Part shown: in pieces, positions 1 to 10,377 of the stretch | Numbering within the stretch: the stretch's first letter is position 1 | How the letters are laid out: every line of letters starts with the position of its first letter | Assembly (NCBI RefSeq): GCF_010015585.1 | Contig: NW_022985090.1 | Location: forward strand, 207,347-256,898 | Length of the DNA: 49,552 nucleotides | Source: Eremomyces bilateralis CBS 781.70 | Lineage: Eukaryota; Ascomycota; Dothideomycetes; Eremomycetales; Eremomycetaceae | Reading direction: 5' to 3' | Notes under the pieces: model-generated | Databases searched by the model: none | Told to the model about the DNA's origin: nothing | Seen by the model: the letters and a program-made list of their open reading frames with translations, nothing else | Made by a program: the position numbers and the translations under genes

Positions 1-22
1 AGAGAGAGAGAGAGAGAGAGAA
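1..22. repeat. (AG)n microsatellite at the window edge
   Basis: A run of about ten AG units opens the window. Read on the minus strand it is a CT run that continues the LTR relic at 1-185. The related LTR at 36767-37035 has a shorter CT-rich stretch at the same place, so this is probably an expanded internal LTR segment and not an independent satellite. Confidence 0.8.
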
Positions 23-185
23 GAAATCTCCCGGCACCTTTGTGCGCGAGATAGCGACTCTCCTCTCCAATGCCCTAATGCTGTGTTACCATGTTTGTTT
101 GCTTCTCTGATATAATCCACCAGCCACGTCTTCAGCCACAACCAAGGGAACAGGCCGCAGGCCTGGGACCCGTGGGACCATAACA
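1..185 (-). mobile_element. Partial solo-LTR relic, same family as the LTR at 36767-37035
   Basis: Read on the minus strand from 185, the sequence begins TGTTATGGTCCC, continues with a GGCCTG..GGCCTG..CCCTT block and a GTGGCT.GTGGAT segment, and later has ATCTCGCGCACA followed by a GGGAGATT and CT-rich stretch. The same blocks occur in the same order at 36767-37035, so both are copies of one LTR family. The far end lies outside the window. No internal retroelement coding region is seen beside it. The copy is diverged from its relative and looks old. Family is uncertain; the TG start fits LTR elements generally, and Ty1/copia is only a guess. Confidence 0.65.
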
Positions 186-312
186 ATTATAAATCAAGCT
201 TCCCAAAATTGTGTGTATCACGTGAGTTTCCTAATTAGGTCCCCCCTCCTTCATCTCCACACAGAGGCAGTGCAAAGGCATTAATTTAAGTCTAGAATAT
301 GTAAGAGGCTAA

Positions 313-1882
313 TTAAGCAAAGAAGTTATTATTTCCATCATTTTCAAGCACCTTTAGTAGGACTTTCTGGAATAAGTTAGCCTCCTTATCAACCTTCTCC
401 CTGGGACATCCTCTCCAGAGTTTATACAACGCATCTACCGCATTCTTCCGCTCTAAATTGCCTGATGGATTCCGTAGATCCTCAAACGGAAGCTTCAGCT
501 TCATCCAGTCCCATATACGCTCGACACGGTTAAGATCCGGGGATCTAGGGGGCCATTTAACGACGTTGATACCCTGCTCTTGTCGTTCCTGGATTGTCCA
601 CTTTCGTGCCTTTGTATGGGGCGAAGCATTGTCCTCAATAATCCAGACAGTCCTGCCTGTAACGCGCTGGATCGTTCTTGCGTACGGAAATAATAGCGGA
701 CGGAGTATCATCTCTCGATATCGAGCCCAATCGACCCCCCCTTTACCTTTATCGCGTTTAGCAAGCCCCTGTTTGAATTCCCATTCCGGACGACGCCGTG
801 CACGGCGTGTACCGTGTTCCTGATTTTCCCTATATATATAAAGTAAGTAGATAAGCAGATAATAGGGTAAGTAACGAAGATAAGCTCGGATTGAAAGAGA
901 CAGCTTGGGGAAGAATAGGAAAGACCTTAACGAGTACATGACGACTGCGACTTGGACCTTACCTCTGTATATTTACATTTAATTCCTGCAGATGACGGTA
1001 CTGGCGGGTCCCAGGACGCCGTACCTCGGCTCTGTCATGCTCCATCTCGTGGATCATGACCTGGTTCTCATCCGAGATCGTGCGATCGATGGTCTCTCGT
1101 TCCTCCTGTGTCTCCGCTTCCCACGCATGGCATGGTCCCGTGCCCTCTAAGTCAAATCCCCAGCATATTGCTCCCCAAAACATAATAGCTTGAAATACGT
1201 CTGGAGGGGATCGTGAGAAATCGAATGGATTAGCGCCTCGTGGGCGTGTAACCGCGAGGGGTTTCCGACTATTGTTTGTATTTACCAGCATCTCGTCTGT
1301 GAAGATAAAAATATCTTCATTTTCGAGCTTTGGTAGCGCCCAACTGGCAAGCCTTTTCCTGTCGTTTTTGTGCCAGGGGGTAAGCTCAAGCTTCCGTGGA
1401 GGCCGGCGTCGACGGAGAATAAACTCATCTTTAAGGATTCTATATGCTGTAGTTTTTGGCACTGGTATACCAAGGTTCTCGCTTACTTCGCGCGCGACTT
1501 GAGTCCAAGGCTTATCTTGTGCCTGTTCGTCCCGTGTCGCTGTATCGCGTAACGCGTCTTTGACAATGCCTGCCGTGGCCGGGCGCCCACGATGCTCCTC
1601 TTCTTGTGCGCAGGCATCGAGACTTCGCTGGAAATCGAGAAGCGATGGCTGCCAATTTAGAGGTAAATTTTCCCCTCCGCCAACGCGCAAGCACGCAAAG
1701 TCTTTGGCTCTTCCATACACACGTTGATAAGCGCTAGATACGCTCGTAGTTGGGATGCGGAGCTCGGTCGATATCTGGGGGAAAGTCTGGCCAAAGTGGC
1801 GGCATACAGCGATGGTGGCTAGCTGAGTAATCGATAAATTATGTCTCTGCGCGACTCGACGTGTCTGACGGATAGGAGGCAT
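313..1882 (-). mobile_element. Tc1/mariner-type (IS630 superfamily) transposase, one intron
   Basis: Exon 1 is 1882-963 and exon 2 is 829-313, with a 133 bp GT-AG intron (962-830) ending in a TATATA run; phases match (phase 2) and give 478 residues. The N-terminus has a helix-turn-helix (about residues 15-55) followed by a second DNA-binding segment. The DDE catalytic triad is visible: FTDEM (about residue 196), EDNASPHTK (about 371) and SPDLNRVERIW (about 409), with about 36 residues between the second D and the E. The transposase seems intact, which suggests recent activity. Element ends are not resolved: TCACGTG occurs at 218-224 and, inverted, at 2125-2131, but flanking TA target duplications do not match on both sides. 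An alternative reading without the intron would give two unrelated fragments, so I favour splicing. Confidence 0.85.
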
Positions 1883-2086
1883 CAGAAAATTTAAGTAAAT
1901 ATGGTGTAGGATAAATCACTAGATACTAGTAATATCAATAATGATTGAATGATTGTTTATTCCTATGCCCGTCAGGCCTCTCTGCGTGGCACATGTGGGG
2001 AATATCAATGGTGATGAAGCAATCTTGAGTTTCGATGGGGTTCGTCGAGCCCCTCTGCACGTGACACGTACAATATCAGGGTGCGC

Positions 2087-2131
2087 ATCGGTCCACCCCC
2101 CCACGTGACCTCAATCCACCCCCCCACGTGA
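2087..2131. repeat. Direct repeat of TCCACCCCCCCACGTGA
   Basis: Two copies of a 17-base unit (about 2091-2107 and 2115-2131) separated by CCTCAA-type sequence, each ending in the palindrome CACGTG. The CCACCC core is shared with the array just to the right (2226-2455). CACGTG is an E-box and could bind bHLH factors, but here it may simply be part of a decayed transposon end. Confidence 0.75.
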
Positions 2132-2225
2132 TTTTGAGCCAAAAGATGCGCTCTGATTGGTTGAAGGCTGGTGAGATTTGTCCCCCCCGTGCCTTTTGAT
2201 GAGTCCGTAAGGCGCGGGCACCTCT

Positions 2226-2455
2226 CCACCCATCTTGGGCTTTCCTACCACCCGTCTTCGGCACCCGACCACCCATTTTGGACACCTACGACCACCCGCT
2301 TTAGGCAACCCCTATCCCCCATTTTAGGTTAGCCACTCGTTCCGGCGGGGCAGAAGTGGTCGAGGGCCGTATAGGCGACAAAGAGTGCCCAAAAGTGGTG
2401 GTACGGGGTGCCCAAAACAGGTGGTTGGGGCTGCCCGAAATGGGTGGTGCGTCCC
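2226..2455. repeat. Two opposing arrays of degenerate CCACCC units
   Basis: On the plus strand about five units of 20-24 bases run from 2226 to 2330, each starting CCACCC and continuing with an RTYTTNGGC-like core. From about 2343 to 2455 similar units occur on the minus strand, starting CCACCC or CCAC and containing TTTTGGGCA or TTTCGGGCA. The two halves face each other around roughly 2335, so one strand could fold into a long imperfect hairpin. Such subterminal or inverted arrays are typical of non-autonomous DNA transposons, but no transposase or clear target duplication was found. Confidence 0.7.
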
Positions 2456-3712
2456 TTGCGACAAGTCTAGATGATAACGACAGCTTCTGGTGAATCGGAA
2501 TAATTCTGTATAGATCCTGTATAGATCCTGCATCGTTACCTGCTGGTCTACTAGGATCGTGTCTTGAGTCTTGACTAACTGCGTTGCTGTTAAGGGCTTA
2601 CTGTTTGTCCTTGGGGCGGTTGTCCAACATTTCCTTAAGCTTCTCGCTTCTTAGGCCTGACCGTGCTTGTGAGCACGGCAGATGCGGTGGTTATTGGAAA
2701 TAGTGGTGGCCTTGGCTGCCAGATCACGGAACGGATGATAAAATAAAAGCATCTGACCAAATCATCATTTGTTACTTGTTAGCGACCACTCTTTGCTAGA
2801 GAAGCATTTGTGTTTTCGTATTCCGTAATGGACGCGAAGTTCGAAATCCAATGGGGGATTTTGCTAGTCCGAGACTGTGACACTGATTGGAGCGTTGGGA
2901 AACTTGAAGCAACTATCCATATGAAACTGAGGATAAGTGTTTTTCATCAAGATTGAACACCGGATATCCATATTCCGATTCTGGAACATTTTGTCAAGTT
3001 GTCTGATTAAAGTCCCAGCCACAAAACGTACCATGATGCACGGCAATAATGCAGGCAATGTGGCGGTGTTGGGGTGGTACTACATCAGTATCGTGCGACT
3101 CAATGATTAAGTTCTGCTGATATTGCCGGAGAATCTGATACAGATACCACAATGTCCTGATATTGATCTAGAATGTCTCTCATCTTTCCTCTCCTTGGTA
3201 GACCTCGACCCCACACCAAAAGCAGACAACGATAACCACCGAGGTGGAGAACCGCGATGCATTTCGAGGCATGCTCGACATATCCGATCTTAAACGAGAT
3301 CCTAAACCCTAAGGGCATGGATATATCCGACATTGATCGTTCGTAAAGGGCCTTGAAACGCGCACCTGATTGGATAATCAACCCTGCCCTGTTTCAAAGA
3401 GCGAACCTGGGAGCGAACCCAATGTGGAGATGATAAAAGATATAATTCCACGTTGGTGGATTTGACGACACGTTCATCTGATTGAGAGAGTTGGATGCAC
3501 GCACCCCGCAATGCCATGGATGGGATATTGACCCAAGGAATATCCGCCTAATTGGGGTGATATCATGTATAGCAACGCTATTTCGAGGAGAAAATTTGCA
3601 ACTAGCAACATATAAAGATGGAGGGTGAAGTCGGAGAGTTGCGTCTGAGTGGACGTTCGACTTTCATGGCCACTTGAAGGTGAACGACCACGATTGATAT
3701 CCAATTCTCAGA

Positions 3713-4666
3713 ATGTTGTCCTCTCTTGCTCTTCTTGCCGCAATGCTCCCTGCAGCCTACGCCCAGGGAGGTTGCTCACCTCTCCACTTCGTTTGGGGTA
3801 TCTATCCTCCCTCCCCACCCCCCTCTCCATCCCACTGACACCCTCCCAGCCCGCGCAACCACCGAGCCCCCCACCGGCGTTGACAACGCCAACGCCGCCC
3901 AATTCGAAGCCGCCGCCGCCCGCTACTGGTCCAAAGGTTACGGCGCCGCCGGCTACTCCATCTACACCAACGTCACCTCCCTGATCCCCGACGCTACCGG
4001 CTACCCCGTGCACTACCCCGCTAGCTTCAGCGGCTGCAGCTCCGAGAACAAGGGCATCGCGGACCTGGTCTCCCAATTGACGACGCAGGCGGAACGCTGC
4101 CCGGAGCAGAAATTCGCTCTCGGCGGCCATTCGCAGGGGGGCGTCGTGCTCGTCCGCGCGATCCCGCAGATCCCCGCCGCCGTGCAGCAGCGCGTCATCG
4201 CGATCACGATGGTCGGCAGCCCGAATTGCCCGACGTCCGTGAAGGGGAAGTGCAAGTCCTACTGCAACGAGGGCGACTCGGTACGTATCCGCGCTCCCCC
4301 TGCTCCCCCTGCTCCCCCTTCATCCAAGCGACTATCGCAAGGCACCCTCTCCAGTGGCTAACACGTACGCAGATCTGCTCCGCCTCCGGCACCGGTTCGT
4401 CCGGCCGCTGCAACACGCGCCGCAACGCGCTGGTCGACCTGTTCCAGAGTGATCCGGAGTACGTCGACGGGGTGCTGGATCTGCGGTCGACGTCGGATCT
4501 GGAGGCGAGGGCGGCGCCGGATTGCAGCCAGCCGGAACCAGCTGAGAAAGGGCATCGTGCGAGCGGCGGGTCGGCGCATCTTGCGTATAGCGCGGATGGG
4601 TTCTATACCCGTGCAGCGGCGTGCTATATCTTGAGGGCGTTCACGGCAAGCCAGGGGGTTGCGTAG
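3713..4666 (+). CDS. Secreted CE5 family esterase (cutinase / acetylxylan esterase-like)
   Basis: Exons 3713-3797, 3850-4280 and 4373-4666; introns of 52 and 92 bp; 269 residues. Residues 1-17 are a signal peptide (MLSSLALLAAMLPAAYA), so the product is secreted. The mature start (about C21-PLHFVWARATTEPPTG) is typical of CE5, and GGHSQGG carries the nucleophile Ser at about residue 123. CNEGDS provides a candidate catalytic Asp (about 171) and SAHLAYSADG a candidate His (about 241). In known cutinases the Asp and His are close together; here about 70 residues separate them because of a Ser/Gly/Arg-rich insert, so the active-site assignment needs care. CE5 enzymes hydrolyse cutin, acetylated xylan or related polyesters outside the cell. 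Substrate cannot be chosen from sequence alone. Confidence 0.88.
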
Positions 4667-5500
4667 GAGAGGGCCCTGGGGTGGTGGAGAAGGAGTCAGT
4701 GGGACTGAAGGTAGGTGAGATGGGAACGAAAATTGTATAGCAAGAGCTGTTTCGACTGTTACTTGGGCTGTGAGAACTGTCCACCAGTACGCCCACTACA
4801 ATGTGCCTGTGTAATACCGCAACGTGTCCCCTATAACCATGCAACTACCGAGCAACTCGCAGTTAGCCATCCAAGTTCCCTTGGCTAAGATAGAAGCTCA
4901 CAACTCCTTCAAAAGCATACCGGCAAGTGAAACCTACCTCCCCAACAAACCTCGGCCTCCGCATCGCCATCCTCTTGGCGCCCAAGCCGACCAGAATGAA
5001 GAGCAAGAAGCTCGCCGAACCACTTTTGAATCCGGGAACGACGATCGCCAATTGTAGAATCTCCCTCATGCGAACCGTATGCAGGTAGCCCTGCATGACA
5101 TTCTCAGTTGCCGAAGCGGCCTAGGGTTGCGAAATCTGGCCCATCGGAGAGTCGTGCCAGTTGCCGAGCCTGCACTCCCTCTCGACGATCCTGGAGGGTT
5201 TGGAACCGTGGAGTGGAGGTCGGAGGAGCCGAGGTAGGTGGAGGATGAGGAGAAGAATTGTAGAGTGACGAAATGTGTGAGACAGGATAGGTATGCAGCT
5301 AAGAAATGTGTTGTGTAGAAATGGGTGGACATTTGGCTAGGGTATGGCTATTTGTTAACTTGGAGGAAATAGAGAACGTGGAACGTAACAGGATTGAAAA
5401 TGTCAAGAGGAAGTGTATCAAAATGTCGAACCCATTCGAGGAATGACTTTTCCACAGAGGACTTAGGCAATTCCGAGCTTGGCTGGGACGGCTCCTTCGT
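4667..5500. other. Intergenic region, no assignable gene
   Basis: Lies between the 3' ends of the esterase (+) and the NmrA-like gene (-), which converge here, so it should mainly hold terminator and 3' UTR sequence. A minus-strand frame around 5096-4863 encodes a short hydrophobic, arginine-bearing segment, and a different frame at about 5250-5120 looks codon-like, but the two do not join through convincing splice sites. I leave it unassigned. Confidence 0.5.
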
Positions 5501-6491
5501 CTACACCAAGGCGAATATCTTGTCTTCCCCCCATTTCGCCTCTCCCAATTCAACTCCACTCCACCATTTCTCAAGAAATTCTTCAATCGACACCGGGCTA
5601 ACACTGTCAACCAGCCTATTAAGCGTTGGCTCCACCTCGAACTTCCCCTCGGCAATCCCAATGCGCACCTGATTATAGAACCTCACCGCCGGCTCCTCCG
5701 CCAATTTCGTCATCTCCCCAATCGAATTCCTCTTCACCAACACCTTCCGCCCCGTCACCTTCTCAATCTTCCCCACCACCTCCCCCCACGTCGTCGTCTC
5801 CCCCACCATCCCCATTTCCTCCTCCCACCCCTCCAACTCCAACGCCCCCGCCACAAACCGACACACATCTCCAATCTCCGTAAACGTCACCCTTTCCTCC
5901 CCCCGCCCCGGCATATCCGCTGTCCCCGCCCGCACATTCACCACGAAATTCCACGCCCGCAAGCCCGCCAGCGCGACTTCCTCCCCCTTCGGAGTCCCCG
6001 TCGCGAAGGCGTTCATGAAAATCCCGCACGTGAACCGCGTATACTCCAGCCCGGAGGCTTTCACAGCATCCCAGACGGGGATCTTCGGCGCGTAGAGGTC
6101 GAAGCCTTCGTATTGGGAGATGGCGAACTCCGAGGGGGCGAAGCGGGTAACGTGGGCGGCTTGGGCGGCGGCGAGGAGGGCGAGTTGGGAGGTGCGGAAG
6201 ACGTCGCCGGAGGCGGCGATGGTGCTGAGGATAACGAGTATTAGCAAGGTACGTAGAGGTGCGGTGGGGCGATGGAGCACACCTGATAACGGTATGGACA
6301 CCGGTCAGAGCCTTCACGAGAGCTTCATGGTCGTCGTAGTTGACTGCGTGGACGTGGACGCCCAGTGCGGAAATCTCTGGCTGTGGTGTCCGGGAGATGA
6401 CGGTGACTTCATGCTTTCCAGTCTCGACGATGGTCTTCACGAGTGTGAGGCCGAAATTGCGCGTCGCTCCAGCAAGGGCCACGTGAACCAT
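5501..6491 (-). CDS. NmrA-like / isoflavone-reductase-like NAD(P)-binding protein
   Basis: Exon 1 6491-6283, intron 6282-6225 (58 bp), exon 2 6224-5501; 310 residues, the usual length for the family. The N-terminus has a beta strand and dinucleotide-binding turn (MVHVALAGATRNFG), a variant of the GxxGxxG motif. It is followed by GVHTVISTIAASGD at the exon junction, FAPSEF, and then an atypical-SDR substrate domain. Members bind NADP(H) and act either as reductases (PCBER/isoflavone reductase type) or as redox-sensing regulators such as NmrA. It is divergently arranged with the WD40 gene at 7149, sharing about 650 bp of upstream DNA. Which role applies here cannot be told. Confidence 0.88.
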
Positions 6492-7148
6492 CTCGTTTGA
6501 TGCTGAACGTGACTGTGGTAGAAAGAATTTGATGCTTACTTCAAGATTTCGAAAGCACGGGGGATAGATATACGAAAAGACTGGAAGGTGAAACTGGTTC
6601 TAAAGAATCTGACTGACTGCATCGAACGTTGACCTCCTTTTTATACATGTCTTAAGCAACTCAAGCAAGAGATAATCCTACCATTTTTGTCTAGCTCTAC
6701 CAAACGACTCTGCAAGCTATTACCAAGCAGCATGTTAAAATTTCACCGACTTGGCTGCAACTTGCTCATACAAAGTCGAATAGCTCTGTCGTTGAAGCTG
6801 TAGTTGAAGCTGAAGTCGGAGGAAGTTCGCGCCGAGAACTTGCTCATGGGAAGATTAGTCCCGACCGCGGACCGCCACCGCGGCACCGCGCCACCGCCTG
6901 ACCGCCGACTCTGATCACCGCCTGGTTACCGGACACACGGACCACAAACCCCCACATTTGAATGCCTTGGTGCCATAACATATTGCTGCCTTCATGCCTT
7001 ACTGCCTTGTGGCGGAGGCTTGCCGAAATGTTCCTTAGCAACTGGACGACTTTGTGTTCGGTTTGTTTACACCCCATCGTCAAAACTTTCAACCGCACAG
7101 AAGGATCGCGAGATGCTCCAATAACTCGACATCGTCCTTTCAACAACC
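6492..7148. promoter_or_regulatory. Shared upstream region of NmrA-like (-) and WD40 (+) genes
   Basis: A 657 bp divergent intergenic region. It contains GC-rich CCGCCAC/CCGCC iterations (about 6857-6930) and TGCCTT iterations (about 6963-7010). No coding signal is seen. The position makes it the promoter region for both genes; no specific factor site is claimed. Confidence 0.5.
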
Positions 7149-8780
7149 ATGGGACTCCATAGCTCCCCATTGATAAAATGTAAGTATCTCCAATCCCTAT
7201 ATCCAGTCCCAACCACTAACCCCCCAGCAACCTACCACTCCTCCCTCTCCCCCGACGGTCTCCACATTGCTACCGTCACCCCCACCCGCCTCCAACTCCG
7301 CTCCGTCACCTCCTCCACCATCCTCCGCACCATCCCAATCCAAACTGACTCCTCCCCCCGCTCCCCCCAATGGGCCCCCCTAACCACCTCCTCCACCTCC
7401 TCCACCCGCCTCCTCATCTCCTCCGACTCCTCAGTCCGCGTTTGGGACCTCCACCACCCCCGCTGGTCCGCCACCATCCACAACGGTAATGGCGGTATGG
7501 GGAAGATCTTGCACGCGGAGTTCACGAACGGGCCGGACGCGGTCATCGTAGTCTCGGATTTCGGGTCGCGGATGGTGGTGTGGGATCTGAGCAGTGGGCG
7601 GCGCGTGGAGATCCGGGACCCGAAGTTCGTGACGCGGGGGTGGGGGTTTCGGAAGGGCGGAGTGTGTGCATTGTTGTCGAGGCCCGGGCCGCAGGACGTG
7701 GTGACGATGCATGCGGGGGGATCGTGGGTGGTGTTGAGGACGGTGGTGGTGCCGACGGTGGATGCGCAGGGGGTGAAGTGGAGTCTGGATGGGCGGTGGT
7801 GGGTTGTGTGGGATGCGGCGAGCGCGGGGTTTAAGGTGTATATCTATACGCTGGACGGGAACCTCTATCGGACGTATGCTGGGGACGGCGGCGATGGGAG
7901 TCTCGGGTTGGGGATCAAGAGCGTGGAGTGGAGCCCGCGCGGGGATTATTTGGCCATCGGGAGCTTCGATAAGCGGGTTACGCTCCTCAGCACGCGAACT
8001 TTCTCTCCGATTGTCTATCTGGACCATACCGCATCTATCCAATTGGTTTCCGGTGCAGTGTGGCAGGAGCAGGTAAGCGCTACAAGCAGGACCTACACAC
8101 CCGCAGCGCAGCCGATCTCCCCGCCATCCATCCCGAGCTCAGCGACGGAATTCCCACCAAAGCTAGGGATCTCGATCATGGCATTCAGTCCCGACGGCTC
8201 CATGCTGGCCACGAGAGACGACGCGCATCCCACGACGGTCTGGCTCTGGGATCTCACCAAGATGGCACCGAAAGCTGTGCTTCTCCAATACTCCAGCATC
8301 AAGAGCATCCAATGGCACCCCGCATGCGCCGGGCTGCTCTTGATCATCTGCAACCCCGCGGATTCTGAGCCCGTCCTGCATATCTGGGAGACGCTCGACG
8401 ACGGGGCTTCACCACCGCAGATCATCACCCTGCCGAAAGGCGCCTTCGCCACCAAGTCGTCGGGCCCATCGAAGCTGGATGCACGATGGCTCCCGAAGTG
8501 GTCCGATAAGATCCCCGGGATCTTTGTTGGTGACTCGCAGAATTCGCTGCTCGTGTGGCCGGAGGGGAAGGAGGACTTTCCGGCTGAGGCACAGGATCCG
8601 CGTCCGGCGACGCCGGAGTGCGATGAGGTGGAAGACTCGCTGTTTGAGATCTTGAGTGGACGGGTTCCAACTCCAGGACAGACCAACACCATGTCTCTGG
8701 TCGAGGAGGAGGATGACCTGGATGATTCGGGCATTGTCGAAGACACTTTCCACAGTCGGCGGAAGATGGCGGTGACGTGA
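7149..8780 (+). CDS. WD40-repeat protein, WRAP73/Wdr8 family
   Basis: Exon 1 7149-7179, intron 7180-7227 (48 bp, a multiple of three and free of stops, so retention would add 16 residues), exon 2 7228-8780; 527 residues spliced. The repeats include VRVWDLHHPRW, MVVWDLSSGR, YIYTLDGNLYRTY followed by SLGLGIKSVEWSPRGDYLAI, and VWLWDLTKMAPK. The segment pairing YSLDG-like and GIKSV.WSP..LA.GS motifs is the hallmark of WRAP73 (WDR8). In animals and fission yeast that protein works with an Msd1/SSX2IP partner at the centrosome or spindle pole body to anchor microtubule minus ends. The C-terminal about 60 residues are acidic and probably disordered. Orthology is recalled from family features, not computed. 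Confidence 0.87.
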   Translation: MGLHSSPLIKCKYLQSLYPVPTTNPPATYHSSLSPDGLHIATVTPTRLQLRSVTSSTILRTIPIQTDSSPRSPQWAPLTTSSTSSTRLLISSDSSVRVWDLHHPRWSATIHNGNGGMGKILHAEFTNGPDAVIVVSDFGSRMVVWDLSSGRRVEIRDPKFVTRGWGFRKGGVCALLSRPGPQDVVTMHAGGSWVVLRTVVVPTVDAQGVKWSLDGRWWVVWDAASAGFKVYIYTLDGNLYRTYAGDGGDGSLGLGIKSVEWSPRGDYLAIGSFDKRVTLLSTRTFSPIVYLDHTASIQLVSGAVWQEQVSATSRTYTPAAQPISPPSIPSSATEFPPKLGISIMAFSPDGSMLATRDDAHPTTVWLWDLTKMAPKAVLLQYSSIKSIQWHPACAGLLLIICNPADSEPVLHIWETLDDGASPPQIITLPKGAFATKSSGPSKLDARWLPKWSDKIPGIFVGDSQNSLLVWPEGKEDFPAEAQDPRPATPECDEVEDSLFEILSGRVPTPGQTNTMSLVEEEDDLDDSGIVEDTFHSRRKMAVT

Positions 8781-8923
8781 GCCTCGTCTATCCGGACGCT
8801 TCGAGCCAGCCTGATTGCCTAGTCCTGGACCACCGCCCAGGAATCGACCGATTTGGATGGACATCGTTGGTTGTTCTATTAAAGAGGTCTATGACATCTG
8901 GAGGCCAAGTCGGCTTGAGCTGG

Positions 8924-10287
8924 CTATGGCAGTGCACTGTGCCCATTACTGGAACTCGGCAACTCGGTCGCCGTCCAGACGCGGTCCACAGCCAAAAACA
9001 TGTCGCGCAACAGCTCATCTATCTCGAGGCATGACTTTCTACTCGAGGACATTGTGCCGCCCGAGGGAATCCAAGAAACAGGACGTTTTGCCTCCGTCCA
9101 GGCGTATGCGTCTCTCTTAGTGAGCCAGCAACCGAGACAAATCCCACAGGACGCCCCCGTAGATTCTATAGAAATGGCATGGCTCAGGATCCGGGTGATG
9201 AGGGGCAACAGACGGGTGCGCAGCCCGCAATGGGAATGGTGCTGGTTGATCTGGTATTCGGGTGCTTTCCTTAGGTTTTCGAGGACGATGTTCATATCTC
9301 GGCTGACGGGATAGTCTTTTGAAGGGAGGGTCGGCGTCAGACTGCCGGTGATGGAGACGAGGCGACTGCGTTCGAAGAAGCGGACCATCTCGCCAAGTTG
9401 ATAGCTGTCGCACTGCGCCGAGGAATCGTATCCGAGCCGGCATTGTCGGTCGCCGGAGGAATAGAGTTTTATGAAATGGACCGGGATGGAATCCAACGTC
9501 TCCGCGACCATCTGCCTCCGGAACATGAGTTCTTCTGTACGACGAGCATGGTTAGTTTGAGGTTTCATATTCCTACTTCCGAATGGGTTTCCTTACCTTC
9601 CATCCTCCCCGGAAGCCTCCACCACGGTCCGCGATTCTCGTCAACGACCTCGTTCTCGTCATTCCAACATTCCGAACCTCTGGTAATCAACCATTTACTC
9701 GCCACCATGACGCATCGGCTCTGCTGGCCCAGGAGCCCCACGAATAATATCTTGCGTATCGTCGATTCCGTCGCCCGCGCGATGTTTTTCGAAAGCGCCT
9801 TGGTCACCACGCGATCGAGCACTCGGCCGATCGGGGACTTTCTTTGGAATGGAGGAAGAGCGTCAAACATGTCGGCCACGACCAGCAGATTGGCCATATT
9901 GGTGAGCGGCATGGACGCCCACTGGTCTAGGGAAACGTCGTGAATGACGGAGAGGAAGTCCTTGATGAGTAGCGGAAGGTTGGCGGGGTTGGATAATTCG
10001 ACGTTCCCAATATGATGAATCTCAATGACCGGGAGCGCATCGCCCTCGCTGCCATCTCGTCCATGGTGTGCCAAACGGCGTCCTTCGCTGAACTTGGACG
10101 GATGCAGGAGATTCTCAAAGTACGGGGAATTGGATCGAAGCTTCTTGGAGTCGACTTCGAAATGGAAGACGTCTTCGGAGATCTCTTCATGGCTGATGGC
10201 TAAGATCAGGTCCGGAGTGTTGGTTAACCGGATCGTTTCGCGGCGTGATGAATCGTCGTCATCTCCGCTCGGGGTTGCGGAGTCCAT
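8924..10287 (-). CDS. BTB/POZ-domain protein
   Basis: Exon 1 10287-9597, intron 9596-9535 (62 bp), exon 2 9534-8924; 433 residues from this start. An in-frame ATG at 10377 would add 30 residues; I prefer 10287 because it has A at -3 and G at +4 and the extra residues match no domain. The N-terminal third has the BTB pattern: DLILAISHEEISED, FHFEVDSKKLRSNSPYFENLL, and a later LLVVADMFD helix. The C-terminal part contains two Cys-rich bits (HCGLRTR; ASCGICLGCW). Fungal BTB proteins of this type are abundant and mostly uncharacterised; some act as Cullin-3 adaptors. No BACK or Kelch domain is visible. Confidence 0.78.
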
Positions 10288-10377
10288 CTTATACGCGAGC
10301 CACGAGTAGGCGGGGATACCGGATAGTGCTTGCTGTAGGTCACGAATTATATGCCTCTCCCAAAGATCTATTCTCAT

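Larger units (their letters stand above)
1883..3712. other. Intergenic stretch: GC-rich repeat field, then apparently empty DNA
   Basis: The region between the transposase start and the esterase gene. 2087-2455 carries repeats described separately. From about 2460 to 3712 only short uninterpretable open frames are seen on either strand, with no recognisable domain, RNA gene or terminal repeat. The last few hundred bases presumably hold the esterase promoter; I see no clear TATA box that I would place with confidence. Confidence 0.6.

Noticed and set aside
2226-2455. CRISPR array
   Set aside because: Units are degenerate, change orientation midway and lack unique spacers; the host is a eukaryote.
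4863-5332. Small minus-strand gene between esterase and NmrA-like gene
   Set aside because: Two short coding-like frames cannot be joined by convincing splice sites and match no family.
7431-8042. Long antisense frames within the WD40, Osh1, elongase and TEP1 genes
   Set aside because: Shadow frames caused by high third-position GC; biased composition and no domains.
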